DNA of 64,000 bases from Yponomeuta sedellus (taxonomy: Eukaryota > Arthropoda > Insecta > Lepidoptera > Yponomeutidae): positions 9,561,873-9,625,872 of the forward strand of contig OW203745.1 in the NCBI GenBank assembly GCA_934045075.1, read 5' to 3'. Made by a program: the position numbers and the translations under genes. The notes under the pieces are model-generated. The model worked only from the letters and a program-made list of their open reading frames with translations. It ran no database searches and was not told the origin of the DNA. Positions 27,201 through 42,200 of this stretch are shown here, piece by piece (within the stretch, counting starts at the first letter, position 1; each line of letters begins with the position of its first letter).

Positions 27201-30200
27201 ATTAGTGCACTAAAAATAAAAATAGTATAATTATAAAATTTGAAAATTTTTAATAAATGTCGTCTGAGGGCTTAACGCATCACTAAATTGCGGGCAGAAG
27301 AAAAAAAATTGATGCCAGTCAACTTGCACATTGTCCTGGTATGAAGGGAGTAAATAATAAATAATTTATTTGTCACTTAAAACACTTATACTAGACCAAA
27401 ACTATATGTTTTGTTTTATAATTAAAATTATTTAGCATTCTATTCCCTAATCCCTTTAGCCAATATTTAGCTGCCGTGCTAGGCTCATAACCGTATTGCA
27501 CCTGCAACAAAGACGCAGGAGCAATCAATCGGGCATACCTTATGTTTAGACAGCCGGATCGACACCTCAGTATCCAAGCCTTCCCCGTAAATGTTCTTGA
27601 GCACGAAGCCGTTCTCTTCAAATCCTTCGAGAGGCGTATACAGCTTGTACAAGTAGACGAAGTTCACAGCCGACTGGTAGTGCCAGATACCCGTGAAACC
27701 GAAGTCCATGTTGCCCCAACCGACTCGGAAGTCCACCTGGAAGTTTGGTTCTTGTGAGTGAGGATATAAGGTTTAATATGGCGTAGCAGAAAAACTGCAG
27801 GCAGATGCTTGATGCGGCAAGCTGAGGACAGGGCGCTATGGCGCTCATTAGGGGAGGGCTATGTCCAGCAGTGGATTAGTATAGTCTGATGATGATCGCG
27901 TGGCAATATGTTGTAAGTATTACCAATATGACGTAATATTATGGAAATTTTACGTTGGTAACGTGATTTTGAGAAAAGGTTCCAAAGTATTGTCAACATT
28001 TTATCAGGTAAAAATGTACTTAGGTTGAGCGTGCTATCTCGCTCCTTCAATTAAAAATGTTAATTAGTAATAAAATGAATCGACTCTTAACAAATGTGGT
28101 CTGAGCAACTCCAGCTTTCGTTTTTGTAAGACAAGTCGGAGGTTTGAGTTTAACCTCCTCAATCCTCCTGAATCCTGACCCACGGTACCCACCTTAGAAC
28201 CTTAGGGTTTCAAAACACCATTTACACTACTGCATATCTCCTTACCTCTTCTTTGGCACGTTTGGCGGTGATCATGGCCCGATTGAGGTACTGAATGGGC
28301 AAAGCTACGTGGCCGAAGATGTGGAAGTCTTGCGTGGATATCAGCTTTAGTAGCATTTCGATTCCTGCAACAGACCACGACTTTTAGACTTTTATTCGAA
28401 CAAGAATTTGTGGTGACCAAACAATAGCTATCAAACGGATATTACGTTCCTTAAGATCATAAAATGTTGCACGGAAACGACTCGTCCGCAGTGAAGGATT
28501 GTATTCCGAGAAATACATACATACATAACCTCACGCCTGTATCACAAAGGGGTAGGCAGAGACCACGGGCTGCCACTTGCCACGATCCTGACAGATCATC
28601 TTCACTTCATCAACGTTCATAAGTCGTTGAACTTCCCCTTTGCTAATACATCCCCTATTTGGTCGATATATGCCGAGAATCCTACCAATAATGTTAGCAT
28701 GCCGACAATCTTACCCGAGGTAACAGTTGGTGCCGACCATCTTACTAGAGGTGACTGTTGGTGCGCTGATCATCTTACCAGTAGCGTAGGTTTCTATGCT
28801 GAGCATCTTACCCGTAGTAAAGGTTACAATACTGAACATCTTACGAGTACAAAAGTTTTCTACTTAATTCTGGATTCACTTAATCGATTTTTTGGCGGAA
28901 GGGTTCGACTAGGTTTCGCTTTGATTCGCAGAGCTTGATTACGGTGAGTATAGACGGAGCTCGCGTCGTCGGTTGCTGTTCTCTGAAAAGTTTATTGTGG
29001 CGAGCATCTTACTCATAGAGGCGGCTGATATGCCGATCATCTTATCCACGTTTAAGGTTTGTATGCCGACCATCTTACCCACATTTAAGGTTTGTATGCC
29101 GACCATCTTACCCACATCGAAGGTTTGTATGCCGACCATCTTACCCACATCGAAGGTTTGTATGCCGACCATCTTACCCACATCGAAGGTTTGTATGCCG
29201 ACCATCATACCCACATCGAGGGTTTGTATGCCGACCATCTTACCCAGATCGAAGGTTCGTATGTCGACCATCATACCCACATCGAGGGTTTGTATGCCGA
29301 CCATCTTACCCAGATCGAAGGTTCGTATGTCGACCATCATACCCACATCGAGGGTTTGTATGCCGACCATCTTACCCAGATCGAAGGTTCGTATGTCGAC
29401 CATCTTACCGGTGGTGGAGGTGGGTGTGACGACCATGGCCACGAGCCGCCGCTCATGCTCCACAAAGCCGAAGCGGGCGCTCATTTGAGACAGCTCCGTC
29501 ACTGGACTCGTCACGTTGATCACCAGCATCGAGTTGGTAATGCGGTGCATGTAGCCTGGGGATGGACAACTTTAAATATATAAAGTGTAACGATTAGAAA
29601 AAAATACACATCAGAAAATGAGGTTCTTCTCGTCACTACAAATAACGCTAAGTACCCCCACAATTGGTTGCCTTGTGCTTTATGTTGATGTGCCTTTGCA
29701 TACTTATTTTGTTGTTTTTGTTTGTCTCATTGCTGTAAGAATTTTGCCTTGAATAATACCTACTGTGTGTAATTCCTTGTAAAACTTATTTATTTGATTA
29801 TGTACCTAGTATGTGGTTTTTTGTAATGTTGCCAAATAAAGTTTATTCTTATTCATTGTTTCACTTGTGCAATTTTAATTGTTATAAACGTGTGTGTGCA
29901 AAAATAAATGTGTTATCTATCGACTTAGCATTATTTGTATGACGAATTTAAAAATCGCGAAATACCTATATTGTCAGTTGTTCCATACAATGTATTATAC
30001 GCAAGTGATAGATGCTTTATCTGTTGGTAATTTCTAACGATTTAGAAGTTCATCCCCGATTAAAATCCGTCTATATTGGCGTGATGAGTAGACTTAATAA
30101 TAACTTTAATACTTAATAGAACTTTAATAATAACATATCAATGAAAATAAAAACATTGTTTAATTGTCCGATCTGTCCGATTAGATTAGATTAAACTGAT

Positions 30201-33200
30201 TTTTAAGTAAAATAGGTATACTAGACGAGATGTTACAATTTGAACAGGTACCCTTGTTTTGCCCCTAAGTATCTATGTGAAGTTTCCACTCTATACCAAG
30301 GACAAGACTTTAAATGTTAGCAACCAATTACATTAACGTGCCACAATTTTCAAACAATCAATCAACCAGCCCGCACACATTCACTACTGTAGATTAATCC
30401 CCCCCCGCGGCACGCCGTTTCATTCTGTCCTCGGCCATTCGCATCCAGCATCTACTCTGAACTGGAACAAAATGACCGGAAAATCGAAAGGCCCAAAAGT
30501 ATCTGAAGCAAAGTGACAAGTGTCTCGGGCCGTGGTACAGATTTACATCACCCGTGTCTGGGTGTATTTCCACGTGTGCGATGTCTTTGTCCGGTACCTT
30601 AGCACAAGGTTTAATTTGGGACCAGAACAAGTGGTTGTGTTGTACACAGTTATTATTACTATCAAAGTGACTCCTTTTTACTTGTAACTTAGGTGTCAAC
30701 CCTTGTATGTGCCCACTGCTGGGAGACGGGTCTCTTCCTGCATCGCAGGAAGGTTAGGACTTACTCCACCTCCACTCCTACGCCAAGTCCGGGTTGGTGG
30801 AGGATTGTGAGACAGTGGCGGGCAGGTCTTACTGTCAAAAGTTATCAAGCCGTCCATAAGGCCTCTGACATGGCTTAACGACTGCCATTACATGACAACC
30901 GGCACCAACGCCTTAACCTGCCTTGCGAAGCACGGAAGCGCTCGGAAAAAATGCCACTAGCGGTAGTCGCGGGCCTTGTACCTTACCATTGACAAATATT
31001 TTCATGACTCTCTCGTCCAGGTCTAAGAAGGTGACGCCGGTGATGTCCTTCTTGTGTCCCAGCACGAAGTTAGTGCGGAGGAAACCTTTCCTATAGCCCT
31101 GTCAAACAAACAGTAAATAAATTGCGGTTCAGAATACTAAAAACTGTAGGTAATTTTCTACAAAAAGTTGACTTTGTAGAAAATGAGGCGTTTTATCTGA
31201 AAAGATACAATGTATATATTTTTTATGCAGCCTATAAGCGGCCCACCTCAGGGCACAGCCCTTCTCTCAGAGAGAGAGAGAGAGAGAGAAAGAGGGGGAG
31301 AGCGCTCAGGTATTTCAACATCTTTGACACGAAAGATAAATATATACATTAAAGAAAACAAATGAAACTAAAACAAAATTATTAAATAAACATGAATTAA
31401 AGATATTCAAATACCTTTTTTTAAATAGTAATGTGTCATTTAAAAATACAAGGTTGAACATAGGATGCAGAGGGGCGTACTTTCCTAAATTAGTCCTATA
31501 TGGTCGAATAGTTGTTAGCATCAAACGATTATCTTATCTTGAAGTTATACCTGGAACGGTGTAATAAGGGTGACTTTGCCAGTGACGTTGTTCTCCTTAG
31601 CACCTTTGTCTATTTGCCAGGACGAGTTGATCATCAGCTTCCCTTCTTCGTTGTACTGTAAAGAAAAAGAAAATTTGTCCACTTACATCTATCTTTACAG
31701 GCGGAGCCTAATACGATGCGCAATTTAAGTTAAAGGCTAGCTAACATCTAGCGCTACTATTGAAATGAAAAACAAGATTATTTTATAATCTGTTGTTTAT
31801 AATCTGTTGACGTGAAACGTCTTTCAGTTCGGTAGTAAAGGTTTGGTAGTTGCTAAAACTACATGCAACTAAAACATGTCGCCTCGGCGAGGGCTGTTAC
31901 TATGTAACTACGTGTCGGGTATGATTTAATTATAAATTGTTGAATAAAGTAAAGTACTCATTACTCAGATTTTCTTGACGCATGCCGCTAGATGGCGTCA
32001 GTGCTGCGTAACACATTGCGCAGTTAGAGCTAAAAATTAACGCTGACGTTTCAGGTTAAACCAACGATCGTGTAAGCCGGCACAGTCCCTCCCACCCACT
32101 TCCTGAAAAACCGGAAGAGAAGGAACGATACTTATGTATTTACTTGCGCAGTTTGATTCCTAAACTATGTCGGTTAGAGTCGTAGAGCTCTTCGACTTTT
32201 AAAAAACATCTAAATTTTTTTACTGTGACACAATTTTATTAACCCAAAGAGTTCTTTTAGTTCTTCACCAACAGCTTACTGTACGAATGGCGCTCATGTA
32301 GGCAGCTCCATCTATGTGCGTTTTAAATGAACACACAGCGCCCTCGACAGATACCAATAGAACTAACGTTGACGGTAAAAAAACATTCTTAAATACTAAA
32401 AGATGAAAGTTTAAGAAGTAAGAATAAAGTTTTGTCCTCTAAAGTAATCAGAATACTAATTTATACCGAAAATCCTTAGTACTGATAAAATCAACAAAAG
32501 AAAATGGACTAGACGAGAGCTGTCCGGCGACCAATTATTAAAGATAATTAAACCTCACCTGGCTCAAAAGCTGTAGCTAAAGTAAAGCAGTAGCCCAATG
32601 TGGGTAGGGCAATGGAATCGGAAGCGATTCAGGAAATTTCGATTCCCTGTGCGGGCATGTACCTATATGTTTGTATTTTCAAAGTTACGTACGCTGAAGG
32701 AAAACATGGTGAGGAAACTCGCGGTCCCGTTGGCTCCCCATGAATTGACTTGTAGTTTTTGCAAGGTCGACAAAGCTGTCAGGATGATCTAGGTAATCCT
32801 ATTCCATCTAAAACCATCTAGTGCAAGTGAAGATGCCACTGAACGCTGCATAAATCATCTCATTACGTAGATGCAGAGGCCAATGTATGTTTAGTACCTA
32901 AGTTTACCACACGGAAGTTGCCTGGATACCCATAGCACAGGGGATTCTAGTTTGGGAGCCAGGTGTGTGACGGAAGGTGCCACTGGACGCTGCATAAATC
33001 ATCTCATTACGTAGATGCAGACTAAACAGGCCATTGATGCTCTGCGAGTATGTTGCTGGAGGGGCGCTCATTCATGCGCCGCTGTGACGTCGAGGGCTCG
33101 GGTTGTGCGTAGTTGTAACGCCTTGTTACAGGGTTCGAAATTTCACTGATGCCGGTGAGTCGCCCATTAGCTCAGTTGGAAAGAGCGCTGGTACGGATAG

Positions 33201-36200
33201 CCAGAGGTCGCGGGTTCGAGTCCCGGCATGGGTGGAATTTTTGGCCTCTAAATAGGTTGTTAGAGGCTGACCTGGAAGCTGAGCAGCGTGTCTGCGCACT
33301 TCTTCCAGACGACGCGGTGCTTGGCGATGATGAAGTGTTAGAGGCTGACCTGGAAGCTGAGCAGCGTGTCTGCGCACTTCTTCCAGACGACGCGGTGCTT
33401 GGCGATGATGAAGTGTTAGAGGCTGACCTGGAAGCTGAGCAGCGTGTCTGCGCACTTCTTCCAGACGACGCGGTGCTTGGCGATGATGAAGTGTTAGAGG
33501 CTGACCTGGAAGCTGAGCAGCGTGTCTGCGCACTTCTTCCAGACGACGCGGTGCTTGGCGATGATGAAGTGTTAGAGGCTGACCTGGAAGCTGAGCAGCG
33601 TGTCTGCGCACTTCTTCCAGACGACGCGGTGCTTGGCGATGATGAAGTGTTAGAGGCTGACCTGGAAGCTGAGCAGCGTGTCTGCGCACTTCTTCCAGAC
33701 GACGCGGTGCTTGGCGATGATGAAGTGTTAGAGGCTGACCTGGAAGCTGAGCAGCGTGTCTGCGCACTTCTTCCAGACGACGCGGTGCTTGGCGATGATG
33801 AAGTGTTAGAGGCTGACCTGGAAGCTGAGCAGCGTGTCTGCGCACTTCTTCCAGACGACGCGGTGCTTGGCGATGATGAAGTGTTAGAGGCTGACCTGGA
33901 AGCTGAGCAGCGTGTCTGCGCACTTCTTCCAGACGACGCGGTGCTTGGCGATGATGAAGTGTTAGAGGCTGACCTGGAAGCTGAGCAGCGTGTCTGCGCA
34001 CTTCTTCCAGACGACGCGGTGCTTGGCGATGATGAAGTGTTAGAGGCTGACCTGGAAGCTGAGCAGCGTGTCTGCGCACTTCTTCCAGACGACGCGGTGC
34101 TTGGCGATGATGAAGTGTTAGAGGCTGACCTGGAAGCTGAGCAGCGTGTCTGCGCACTTCTTCCAGACGACGCGGTGCTTGGCGAGCGCGGCGGCGCGCG
34201 GCAGCGTGGGGATGCTGGAGTTGACCACGGCGCTGAGCTCGCCGAAGAACTCGTTGGTCTTGAACAGGTAGTCGGCCAGCAGACCGAACGACAGGTAGTC
34301 CTCCTGCCAGTGCATGCTGCCGTTCACCGCCTGCAGGTTGTCGTGGTAGCGCCACCTGCGTCGACGATACGAACGGTTTAGAAAGTTGCCCCACCTGATT
34401 GATGCATTCGTTTGCTCCTTGGGTAAACGCGAAAAGGAGATTATGAAGGTACTTCGTTGAATTTAAAATTCGGAAATATAGCACGCTTATGCTTCATTAT
34501 TAGTTCGTCCCACTGCCTGTGGAAACAATGGCAATATGGTTGGGGGGGGAGGGCATGAGGCAGTTAAAATATTTGACAGCCGTTAACTAATAATGATTAA
34601 TCAAATGAAAGTTCGGGTTTAGAATGTTCGATATCGACACTCGTATGTCCCCATTGCTGGGGCACGGGTCTCTGCCTGTATCGCAGGAAAGTTAGGCTAT
34701 AATCCACTCCAGTCGGGGTCGGTGGAGGATTGCAAGACAGTGGCGGGCCTTACTGTCAGAAGTTATCATGGCGCCCATATGGCCTCCGACATGTCTTAAC
34801 GGCTGCCATTACATGACAGCCCGGACTTGGAGCCCGTGGTAGAGTACGGCCTAACCTTCCTGTGATGCAGGAAGAGACTCGTGCCCAAGCAGTAGGGATA
34901 TACAATATATATATATCACTATAAAATACATATGATACGTACACACTGTAAGAAGCAAGGAATATCATATAATCTACCATACATATGAAATCTAAATGTA
35001 ATGAATAGGGAGGACATACATCAGAAAGAGTCTTCACATAAGGAGTGGCTAAGGGAGTTTGGGAATCTCTACTTGCCCGGGAACACTTCTCGAGGAAGTA
35101 TTCCCGGGCAAGAGCTTTGAAAGAATTCCGAGATGGGGCTATACGGATACGAGCGGCTGAGACGCAGAAAGAGCTAGAGATGAAACCAGTTTGGTGAGAG
35201 GGTGTATATAGAAGAATATTTCGTATATAGTTAGAGGAAAAAATGGACAAAAGAAACTCCAAGAACGCAGTGAGACTCACATGAGGTTGAAGCTGGTGTC
35301 CCGCCAGCCAGCGAAGGGCGTGTCCAAACTGGAAAGCAGAGCATACACGGTCTCCTGCCGCGCCTCCGAGAACAGCTTGGCCTTCCACACCACCACGGCC
35401 GTCGGCGACCAGCCCAGCTGCACGTGCCACGAGCAGAACCAATCTGCGACACCACCGACCATCAGCGGCCTACCACGTGGGACTTTCCCACCACGCACCC
35501 TACAAGCGTGCGTGGCGGGAGCGGTGTAGAACGCCGGCTTCCCAATCGGGAGGTCGTGGGTTCGAACCCCGGCATGTACCGATGACTTTGTTTTCTAAGT
35601 TATGTACATTTGTGAAATTATAGTAGCAATACTACTCGCTGACGGTGAAGGAAAACATCGCAAGGAAACCCTAGTGTCTGAGGTGTTAGCGTACCTCAGC
35701 GCTTGCTACGTACAATGGCCCAACTATGAGGCTAAGTGCGGAAATCTCAGGTCTAACTAACTAACTAAAAAAAGCGTGCGTGGTGGTACATCGTTCTAGA
35801 CTTCTGGATTTAAGGGGGCTCTGTGCGGTAACATTAGCGCCACGAAGTCAAAATAAAATATTTTCTTCTTTAAATTCTTTATTGTACCAGTAAAGATTGT
35901 GTAAGTGGCGGGCTTAATTCTGAATAGTATAGTCTGTTAGCTTTTAGAATATACCTCGCGCTCTAGAATAGGCTTCGGTTTTTGCCAATTTTCGCCGGTT
36001 TTCTTACTAATGATGAAGTTCTGATTTCGAAATTAAGTGTCATATTAGTTCCAATATTTTTATTACACGAATATATCCGATAGTAGCCGAGGTATATTCT
36101 AAAAGCGAACAGACTATATTTTGTTCCAGCCTACCACGTGACGCGGAGAAGGTGAATGGTGCCAAACAGTCAATTTACATTATTTTTGCCAATGTACAAT

Positions 36201-39200
36201 GTGAAATGTACGTCGCTGCCTTCGGAACATAGTGAAAAGGAGAAAAATGCAGCGGAAGAAAAAAGTCGACCAATGGAAAATCTCATTATTTTTTTTACAT
36301 TGTTTTTGCAAGTACCATATGGTACCATTCTGAACAGTTCTCATTCGGAGAACTGTCAATCTCAAACTAAATCATTATATGAATAGTGATTTTTATTTCA
36401 AAGCCAGAGATAACAGACGATTTAAGCGATATATGATAATCAGTTCAAATCTCCCTAAGAACTTAATAAGCCGTTGGAAATCGGACGTGTTCTTTTGATT
36501 CTAAATAGTAAATTACACAACTAGGGTGGTAATACAAAGAAAGGCCAAGATCGCAGAAGTTTGCGGCCCGAGCTGTAAGCGAGGGACGTAAATATGCTAT
36601 CTAGAGCTTTCTTTATTACCTCCCGTGTTGTGTACATCTTTTTATGCCTACATTTGGCCAGAAAGCGGCTTTTTCCGTACGCACAGCGTGCGAAAAAAGC
36701 CACTTTATTGCCAGGTGTGGCATAAAATTATTGTTACTCCACTGGACCACCGCCGCTCTAAGTTAACAATTATCATTATGCCACAAAATCTTTGCAGTTT
36801 TGTAGTATGGGAACACACTTCTCAACGTACGTTCGGAATCGTTTGTTTTTGAACCCTAAACTGGTATTGTTCCGGGTTAATTTGGAACGATGTATATTCT
36901 TTACAAATAATAATAAATACTGGATCGACTTCAATCGTGGCTTTATTTGTAGATATGTAGTAATATTTTACAATAAAACAGAAAACTGGATAAAAACGGA
37001 TAAGCAAGTAAAAAAGTCAGATCTGGCCGAAGGGTAAAGTAGTAATGATGAAAAATGAGGGAAATCGAATAATGTGTGACGTAATTTAAATATTTGAAAA
37101 TGATAGATAGAAAAAAATAAAAATGGTGTGAAGAGGTTTGTACGGTTATAATTTTACCTTTGAGCAGGAACTCCATCTCCCCATTGAGTACTCTCCCGGG
37201 GTAGAACAGCGTCGCGTGCGCCGCGTGGTGCCAGGGACCCTTCTGGTCTAGTTGGACGTCCACAGACACCTTCAACCACAAACGAATACTTTAAATCACG
37301 TGGCACGAGCAAAAAATAAAGAAGAATACAACTTTCAGTACAGGATATTGCAGGAAGAACCGGGGTTTTCTGCTAATCAACATCCTGTACTTATATTCTT
37401 TTTTTTGTAATGCACTAACCCGTGCTAAGGACCATTTTGAAAACCTATTTAGAGGCTTAAAATTCCACCCATGCCGGGATTCGAACCCGCGACCTCTGGC
37501 TCGCGATATAATATCGCTGTACCCACATGATTATATTCTTTTTTTTAATGTACTAACCGGGGTTAGTGCATTAAAAAAAAAGTACAGCGATATCATTTCG
37601 ATGTAAAAACCTAACTGCAAAGTACGAGGGCTGCTACTTATGTATGCGGAATAGAAAAAATAAACAAATGTATATGGCCAAATATGCTTTTATTGTTTTT
37701 CAAAGTATTCTCCACTATGATCGATGCACTTTTGCATTCGATGAAACCAATTTGTAAAACACTTTTTCCACTCTGATTGAGGTATCTCCAAAACGTGCTG
37801 TTTGAACGCATCTACGGCATCTTCACGGGTCGAAAATCGTTGACCACGTAATTTATTCTTTACATTTGAAAATAAACAGAAATCATTGGCCAAATCAGGG
37901 CTGTACGGTGGATGACCCATCAATTCTATTTGTTGACCATCCAAAAATGTAATTGTTTCCTGAGATGTATGACAGCTGGCATTGTCATGGTGAAGTATGA
38001 TTCTGCGTCGCTGGTTGTTTTGGCGTATTTCTTCAAATACTTCCGGCAAACAAATGGTCGTGTACCACTCAGAATTAACCGTTCTGCGATTCTCCAGTGA
38101 TATTGTAGCCACATGGCCATTAATACCAAAAAAGCAGGCCACCATTTGCTTTACAGTGCTTTTTGCACGAGCCACTTTCGTAGGGTTCGGCTCATTTTGA
38201 AACACCCAAACTGTTGATTGTTGTTTAGTTTCGGGATCGTACGCGTAGATCCAGGATTCGTCACCTGTGTAGATATTATAAACAGATTTTGAGTCGCCTC
38301 CGTTGAATTTTTTTAAGGTTTTCTTGCACCATTCGACGCGAGCATCTTTTTGATCCTGAGTTAAGTTGTGCGGAATCCAACGCGAACAAATTTTTTTTAC
38401 AGACAAATGTTCATGTAATATCCTATGAATGCTCGTCATACATATACCCAGAATAGCCTCTATCTCGCGATACGTAACATGGCGGTCTTGCATTATTAGT
38501 TTTCGCACAGCTTCAATATTTTGTGGCACAACCACCGATTTCGGGCGACCTTCTTTAACTTCGTCCGTGAGCTTAGTGCGCCCGCGATTAAACTCACTAA
38601 ACCAGTGATACACAGTCGTTTTTGATGGAGCTTCACCACCAAAAGTCGAAGTTAATTGATCTACGCACTGTTGTTGCGTTAAACCACGTCGAAAATCGTA
38701 ATAAATCATAGCACGAATATTTTCACGAGTGAGTTCCATTTTTTCAGCGATATGACATTTCAAACCCAACAAAAACAAAACACTAACGTATATAAGAGAA
38801 AAGTATTAGCGGCCAGTATTAAAAAAAAGAACGAATTTGACCATGGAGGTCAGACATTGCGTTTAAAATTATTGGAATCCCAGATTCGGCATACATAAGT
38901 AGCAGCCTATGTAGGTACTCGGGGCTGCAAGTGATGCAAATTACTTCAGCTAGATGTCGCTGCCTGTACGTAATACAGATAATATTGTAAAGGGGTTCGA
39001 AATTTCACTGATGCCGGTGAGTCGCTCATTAGCTCAGTTGGAAAGAGCGCTGGCACGGATAGCCAGAGGTCGCGGGTTCGAATCCCAGCATGGGTGGAAT
39101 TTTTAGCCTCTAAATAGGTTTTTAAAATCCTGTACTTAAATAAAGTTCTCTTCTACGTGTGTACAAAAGTAAGGCAGAAGAATTAAAGTGCTAAGTACAG

Positions 39201-42200
39201 GATGTTGCGAGAAAAACTGGGTTTTCCTGGTCATTAATAATGAAAAAAATGTCAAAAGCTGTGTAAAAAGGTTTATAGGATTATAACCTTCTGCGAGGGG
39301 TCCCGGTTCGCGTCCCAGTGGACGGCTGCACTCAGCCGCTTCTGCTGCGGCGTCAGCCAGCGCTGGTAAGACATGTGAACGTCGCGAAGTCTGCGGGGGA
39401 AACATCGGTTAAAATTATACGCCGCACATGAACCCATCACTGATATCAACCCTTTGTATGTCCGCACTGCTGGGGCACGGGTCTCTTGATGCGTCGCAGG
39501 AAGGTTAGACCATACCGCACCACGGAGCCAAGTCCGGGTTAGTGGAGGGAGACTGCGGGCCTTACTGTCAGAAGCTATCGAGCCGCCCATAAGACAGAAA
39601 CTGTGACTTATGGAACTTTTCAAGTAAAACGGACAACAAAAAAAATATAGGCATTCACTTTTTTATTATGTAAAATCCATCATATGCGTCCCAAAGGCTA
39701 TAGCGATTTGATTAATAACTCACTTAACAAAATTGAATACGTAATTCACGGTTGTAAGACAGTGGCGGGCCTTACTCTCAGAAGTTATCAAGCCGCTCAT
39801 AAGGCTTCTGACATGGCTTAACGACTGCATTTATATGACAGCCGGCACCAACGGCTTAACATGCCTTGCGAAGCACGGAAGCGCTCGGAAAAATGCAACT
39901 AGCGGTAGCCACCGGACGGTCACCATCCTGCACCTAACCGCGCCTGTTGTTACTCAAGTGATTGATTCCAATCATTCGGGTTGGCTTGGCTACGAGTGCT
40001 TCTATTGGCATTAATAATTGATTCTAAATGAATCGCGATGCTCATACATAGTTATATTATATTATACGGGTCAAATCGCGATTATTAATATCACCTAATA
40101 AATAATCGTGATAAGACCCGTTGACTTTAACTATTTACGAGCATCACGAGTTATTAAGATATGTTTTTTTAAGTATTTTTTTTAAAGTAATAGTATGCGG
40201 GTTTATAACGTCGCGTGCTCAACACAGAAGGTAACGGGCGAAACAACAAAATGAGCAATACTCACTGATCAAAATGCACATCCACGTTGACATTAGTGTT
40301 GTTGTTGAGGTCGGCGTTCAAATTTAAACTGTACGCCCTGTCGTTAACGTCCACTTCTGCGTACGCCGTGAAGTTCTGCTCGGACAGCAGCACGTAGCGT
40401 ATGAGTGTGCGGTATTTCTCTTCGTCGTATTCGCCCTGGAATAAAGGTTTATACAGGATATTTATACTGAGTTTCTGAGGTAGTGAAATACCTCAGCGCT
40501 TGAAATTGCCAATCCGCGCTTGGCACGCGTGGTAATTACGCCTAAACTCAGTCTCTAAGAGAAGGCCTGTGCGCTGCTGTGGGACGTTTATAGGCTACGT
40601 AAAAGAAATCTTAATAAAAAGTCGGTCCTACTAAAATTCTCATCGATATCAAACTTCGTTGGTCTACATTGAAATGAAATGAAGTTTTATTTAAAGTAGC
40701 CCAGAAACTGCGGCTTAATGAACATAACAAGTCAAACTAGGTGTCCATTTCAAAATCTAGATCATTTTGGAGAAAAAATGGACAAAAAAAGTACAAAATT
40801 AGTCTTTTCAAGTAGCGCAGAAACTGCGGTTTAATGAACGTAACAAGTCAAACTAGGTGTCTATTTCAAAATCTAGATCATTTTGGAGAAAAAATGGACA
40901 AAAAAGTACAAAATTAATCTTTTTAAAGTCCTTAACAGTGTTTACATAATTAATATAAAACATAGAACTCATGCAGTATACTGGCTTTAATTCCAGACAT
41001 AATTTTCATTAAATTAATCCTGTATCTTTATCATCTACCGTTGACGTCAATACTGTGTGAACGAGAGGCAAACAGTTACTCAATCTCTTTCTTTTATTAT
41101 TTGCCCTAAGCATGTCGATATCAACCCTTGTATGTCCCCACTGCTGGGGCACGGGTCCCTTCCTGCGATGCAAGAAGAGACCCGTGGGCCATACTCCACC
41201 ACGGGAGCCAAGTCCGGGTTGGTGGAGAATTATAAGACAGTGGGCCTTACTTCCAGAAGTTATTAAGTCGATGAACATTAGTAAAATGTTCATTGGTGTT
41301 TAGGGCAATTACTATAGTGGTGATTGGTGTTTAGGGCAATTACTAAAATGGTGATTGGTGTTTAGGGCAATTAGTAAAATGGTGACTGGTGTTTAGGGCA
41401 ATTACTAACATGGTGATTGGTGTTTACTTTCAGAAGTTATTAAGTCGATCAACATTAGTAAAATGGTGATTAGCGTTTAGGGCAATTGATAAAAGAAAGA
41501 GACTGAGTAACGGGTTGCTTTTAGCACCCTCCCATTGAAATGAATTTGTTACCTGTCCTATGAACGTGATCTGCCTGCTGTCCTGTGTAAACCGGGCATC
41601 GAACGCTATGTCCTTGAAGTGGTTGCTATTGACCACGGCCTTCAGTCTGTGCGACGCCAAGTTGGTCTTCGACTGGTCCTGGTACTGTGCGTCCACGTTG
41701 AAGTCTGTTCCAGTGAACCACACACCCACTGCGTTCATCTGTTAGGGAAATATGACCTATGTCTGATTCGGTTAAGCTTCAAAGTGCCTTGACTTTTGGG
41801 ATTCGATATGGCTGATAGGTATACGCCTACATATTAGACTTTTATGAACGGGCATACTATTGATTCTGCTTTTGAAATATAAAAAAAGTTTTTTTTATAA
41901 ACTTCCTCAGTGCACGTCCAAAGCCAATACTAAATACTATCAAGTATTAAGCTCGCCTTTTTACAAATTTGTTTAAGGGCTGATTTTTCAATAGTCAGAT
42001 AACTTTTATCTGAAGAATAAAAATGGCGGTTTGACAGCTTATGTATGAAAATTATGTCAAATCGCCATTTTTGTTCCTCAGATAAAAGTTATCTGACTAT
42101 TGAAAAATCAGCCCTTAGTGCAATAAATAATTTTCATTCATTTATTCAATGCAAAGAGGACCTTAAACCATAAATTGATAACCTAAATTAATCATCATAT

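Larger units (their letters stand above)
37555..39130 (+). mobile_element. SINE family A copy interrupted by mariner
   Basis: The two halves of a family A SINE lie on either side of the mariner. The tRNA-like part is at 39026-39096. An inverted partial SINE copy precedes it at 37395-37505. Confidence 0.8.

Noticed and set aside
28973..29583. Plus-strand repeat proteins of 171 and 163 codons
   Set aside because: They are opposite-strand readings of the 33 bp array. The host exon and its donors are on the minus strand.
33126..34484. Long ORFs of 452 (minus) and 410 (plus) codons with internal repeats
   Set aside because: Both exist only because a 78 bp unit, a multiple of three without stops in those frames, is repeated 12 times. 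Only the minus-strand frame of exon 19 fits the host gene, and it is a different frame.
34756..35442. 228-codon minus-strand ORF
   Set aside because: It reads through exon 18 in a wrong frame and on into intron and repeat sequence. The correct frame of exon 18 is set by phase and by motif DWFCSWHVQLG.
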